Below are positions 28,280 through 29,372 of a stretch of 29,372 bases of DNA, piece after piece (the stretch's first letter is position 1; each line of letters opens with the position of its first letter). This stretch comes from Phoronis australis. Taxonomy: Eukaryota; Phoronida; Phoronidae. The notes under the pieces are model-generated. The model was not told the origin of the DNA, made no database searches, and was given only the letters and a program-made list of their open reading frames with translations. Where the stretch lies: the NCBI GenBank assembly GCA_002633005.1, contig NMRA01001295.1, forward strand, positions 1 to 29,372, given 5' to 3'. The translations under genes were made by a program, and so were the position numbers.

Positions 28280-29372
28280 TTACGCTTTGTAGTTTGAATT
28301 CGCTGAGAGTGGTAGAAGTACATGTAAACAAGAGTACAGATGGCCTGATGCCTTTTGCGGTACGTCAGGCGTGTTTAGGCCAGAAGGCCGGGCCCATTGC
28401 ACTAATAACCTGATTATGACTAGTGGGGAATCGACGTCACCGATTTCCTCATAAGTAAAATCTTCCAATCTACTTGATTGTTTCAGAAAGACAAAAAGAC
28501 TATTAAACCTGCATGAACTAACAATGTCAAGCAGGCACGTTATGTGTCCATCAAGTAGTAGATTATGGTGTCTATTATAGGTAGGGAAAATCTCCACCAG
28601 ATGTTGAGGAGTCTCGGCCTCCAAGCCACAGTTGGAACACAATGAACATGCCATGTGGCCTGTAATGTTACGGTGCCGAGCTAAGTTGCAGTGTCCAGTA
28701 ATAACCTGAATCAACTGCCTGATGGCAAGCACATCTAAACATAACAGTTTCTTTGAATATTTTTGTTCAATATGACTTGGAAACACAATGTAGTTGTTTG
28801 GTTTGTCAGCAGACGGAGAGCTTCCTCCATGGATCCACTGACAGGTTGCGCACCCAGCGTCTTACCTTTGCTCTGCAGCACCTATAGGCAACTGGTATGC
28901 AATGTTCTGGTATAAAACAAGGTGCACTTCTCCTTCTGCTGCGAGTCCTGAATGCCTGTTGTCAAGTTTCGAGCCATCAGTGTAACAAACAGACTGTTGG
29001 TAATTGTCATCAATGATTTCGTGACCATCTGCAATTTCTGTATAAAAATTGTGTCTGTGATTTAGGGTCGTCATTAAAATAGCTCTCGGCATTGCCAAAA
29101 GTGTTCCAGTTTCTGACATTAACCTGTTGCATACATCAAGATGGTTCTTGTAAGCAACAGTATAAGTTATTCGCACATTACTCCACTGCCAGTTACACTT
29201 CATACGGTAACCTGCAAGCACAGCTTCACCGCTGAGGTTCAATATGCAGGGGTGGCAACAAACCAATAAGCATTTCCATTGCAGCTGTAGGTGACCCCGG
29301 CCAAGCAGAAGTGACACAAAAGCAAGCTAAACGCTGTATGTGTTTAGTTTAGTCCAACCAGTGCTCTCTTCA
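28280..29372 (-). pseudogene. 3' end of a non-LTR retrotransposon (RNase H and CCHC-like tail), broken
   Basis: On the minus strand, 29317-28862 carries a region after the RT (GEAVLAGYRMK) and then the front of an RNase H domain: SVCYTDGSKLDNRHSGLAAE ending YQLPIGAAEQR and a stop. In active copies the acidic residues after TDGS and AE are followed by a further catalytic block, which is missing here. After a gap of about 75 bp, 28786-28280 reads LIQVITGHCNLARHRNITGH, then CSLCSNCGLEAETPQHL. This is the GH.L..H, C-x2-C, H tail that follows RNase H in Jockey/R1/I-type elements. The normal final Cys of the knuckle is Phe. The element continues beyond the window. Stops and the RNase H deletion make it non-functional. 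Confidence 0.85.

Overview
The window looks like nuclear DNA from a marine-type invertebrate animal; I cannot name the species. The reasons are AT-rich sequence with long non-coding stretches, genes with recognisable splice sites, a long AC microsatellite, and a dense, mostly decayed set of animal transposable elements (Penelope-like, non-LTR with RNase H, probable LTR element, THAP-encoding DNA elements, tRNA-derived SINE-like pieces, small non-autonomous elements). The palindrome TACATGTA is strongly over-represented, which in my recollection is common in several marine invertebrates, but this is not diagnostic.

The best-supported host genes are two same-strand paralogues of the DEG/ENaC/ASIC family (trimeric sodium-type channels). 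Both lie on the minus strand (4983-6362 and 20001-21371), and each has one large exon carrying TM1, the whole Cys-rich extracellular domain and TM2. Both exons start at a matching splice acceptor, so the N-terminal cytoplasmic end must lie in exons at higher coordinates. A candidate upstream exon is seen for copy 1 (6469-6609); its counterpart at copy 2 is frame-broken.

Layout: 1-2195, microsatellite, a six-unit 51-bp tandem repeat and a hairpin. 2195-2520, an LTR-like repeat, with a second copy at 12191-12510. 3159-3990, Penelope-like pseudogene. 4293-4451, small DNA element. 4983-6609, DEG/ENaC copy 1. 6951-8412, an unknown fragment and tandem arrays. 8945-10731, SINE-like piece and inverted Penelope-derived ends. 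11960-12021, (AC)n. 12849-18626, three related copies of a TTAA-ended element with 19-bp terminal inverted repeats, each carrying a broken THAP zinc-finger coding segment on the minus strand. 20001-21371, DEG/ENaC copy 2. 22043-22306, a basic open frame with an in-frame 39-bp duplication. 24089-26144, a spliced but broken gene of a family I recognise only as uncharacterised, with a D...SDN...YDFSE region, a C2H2 finger and a conserved C-terminal block; a fragment of a relative lies at 16400-16675. 26982-27490, unknown coding fragment paralogous to 6951-7095. 28280-29372, the 3' end of a non-LTR retrotransposon.

There is no operon-like organisation. The region reads as a tandem channel-gene pair whose spacer and flanks have filled with mobile elements. 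The most interesting items are the TTAA/THAP element cluster and the uncharacterised transposase-like gene family.
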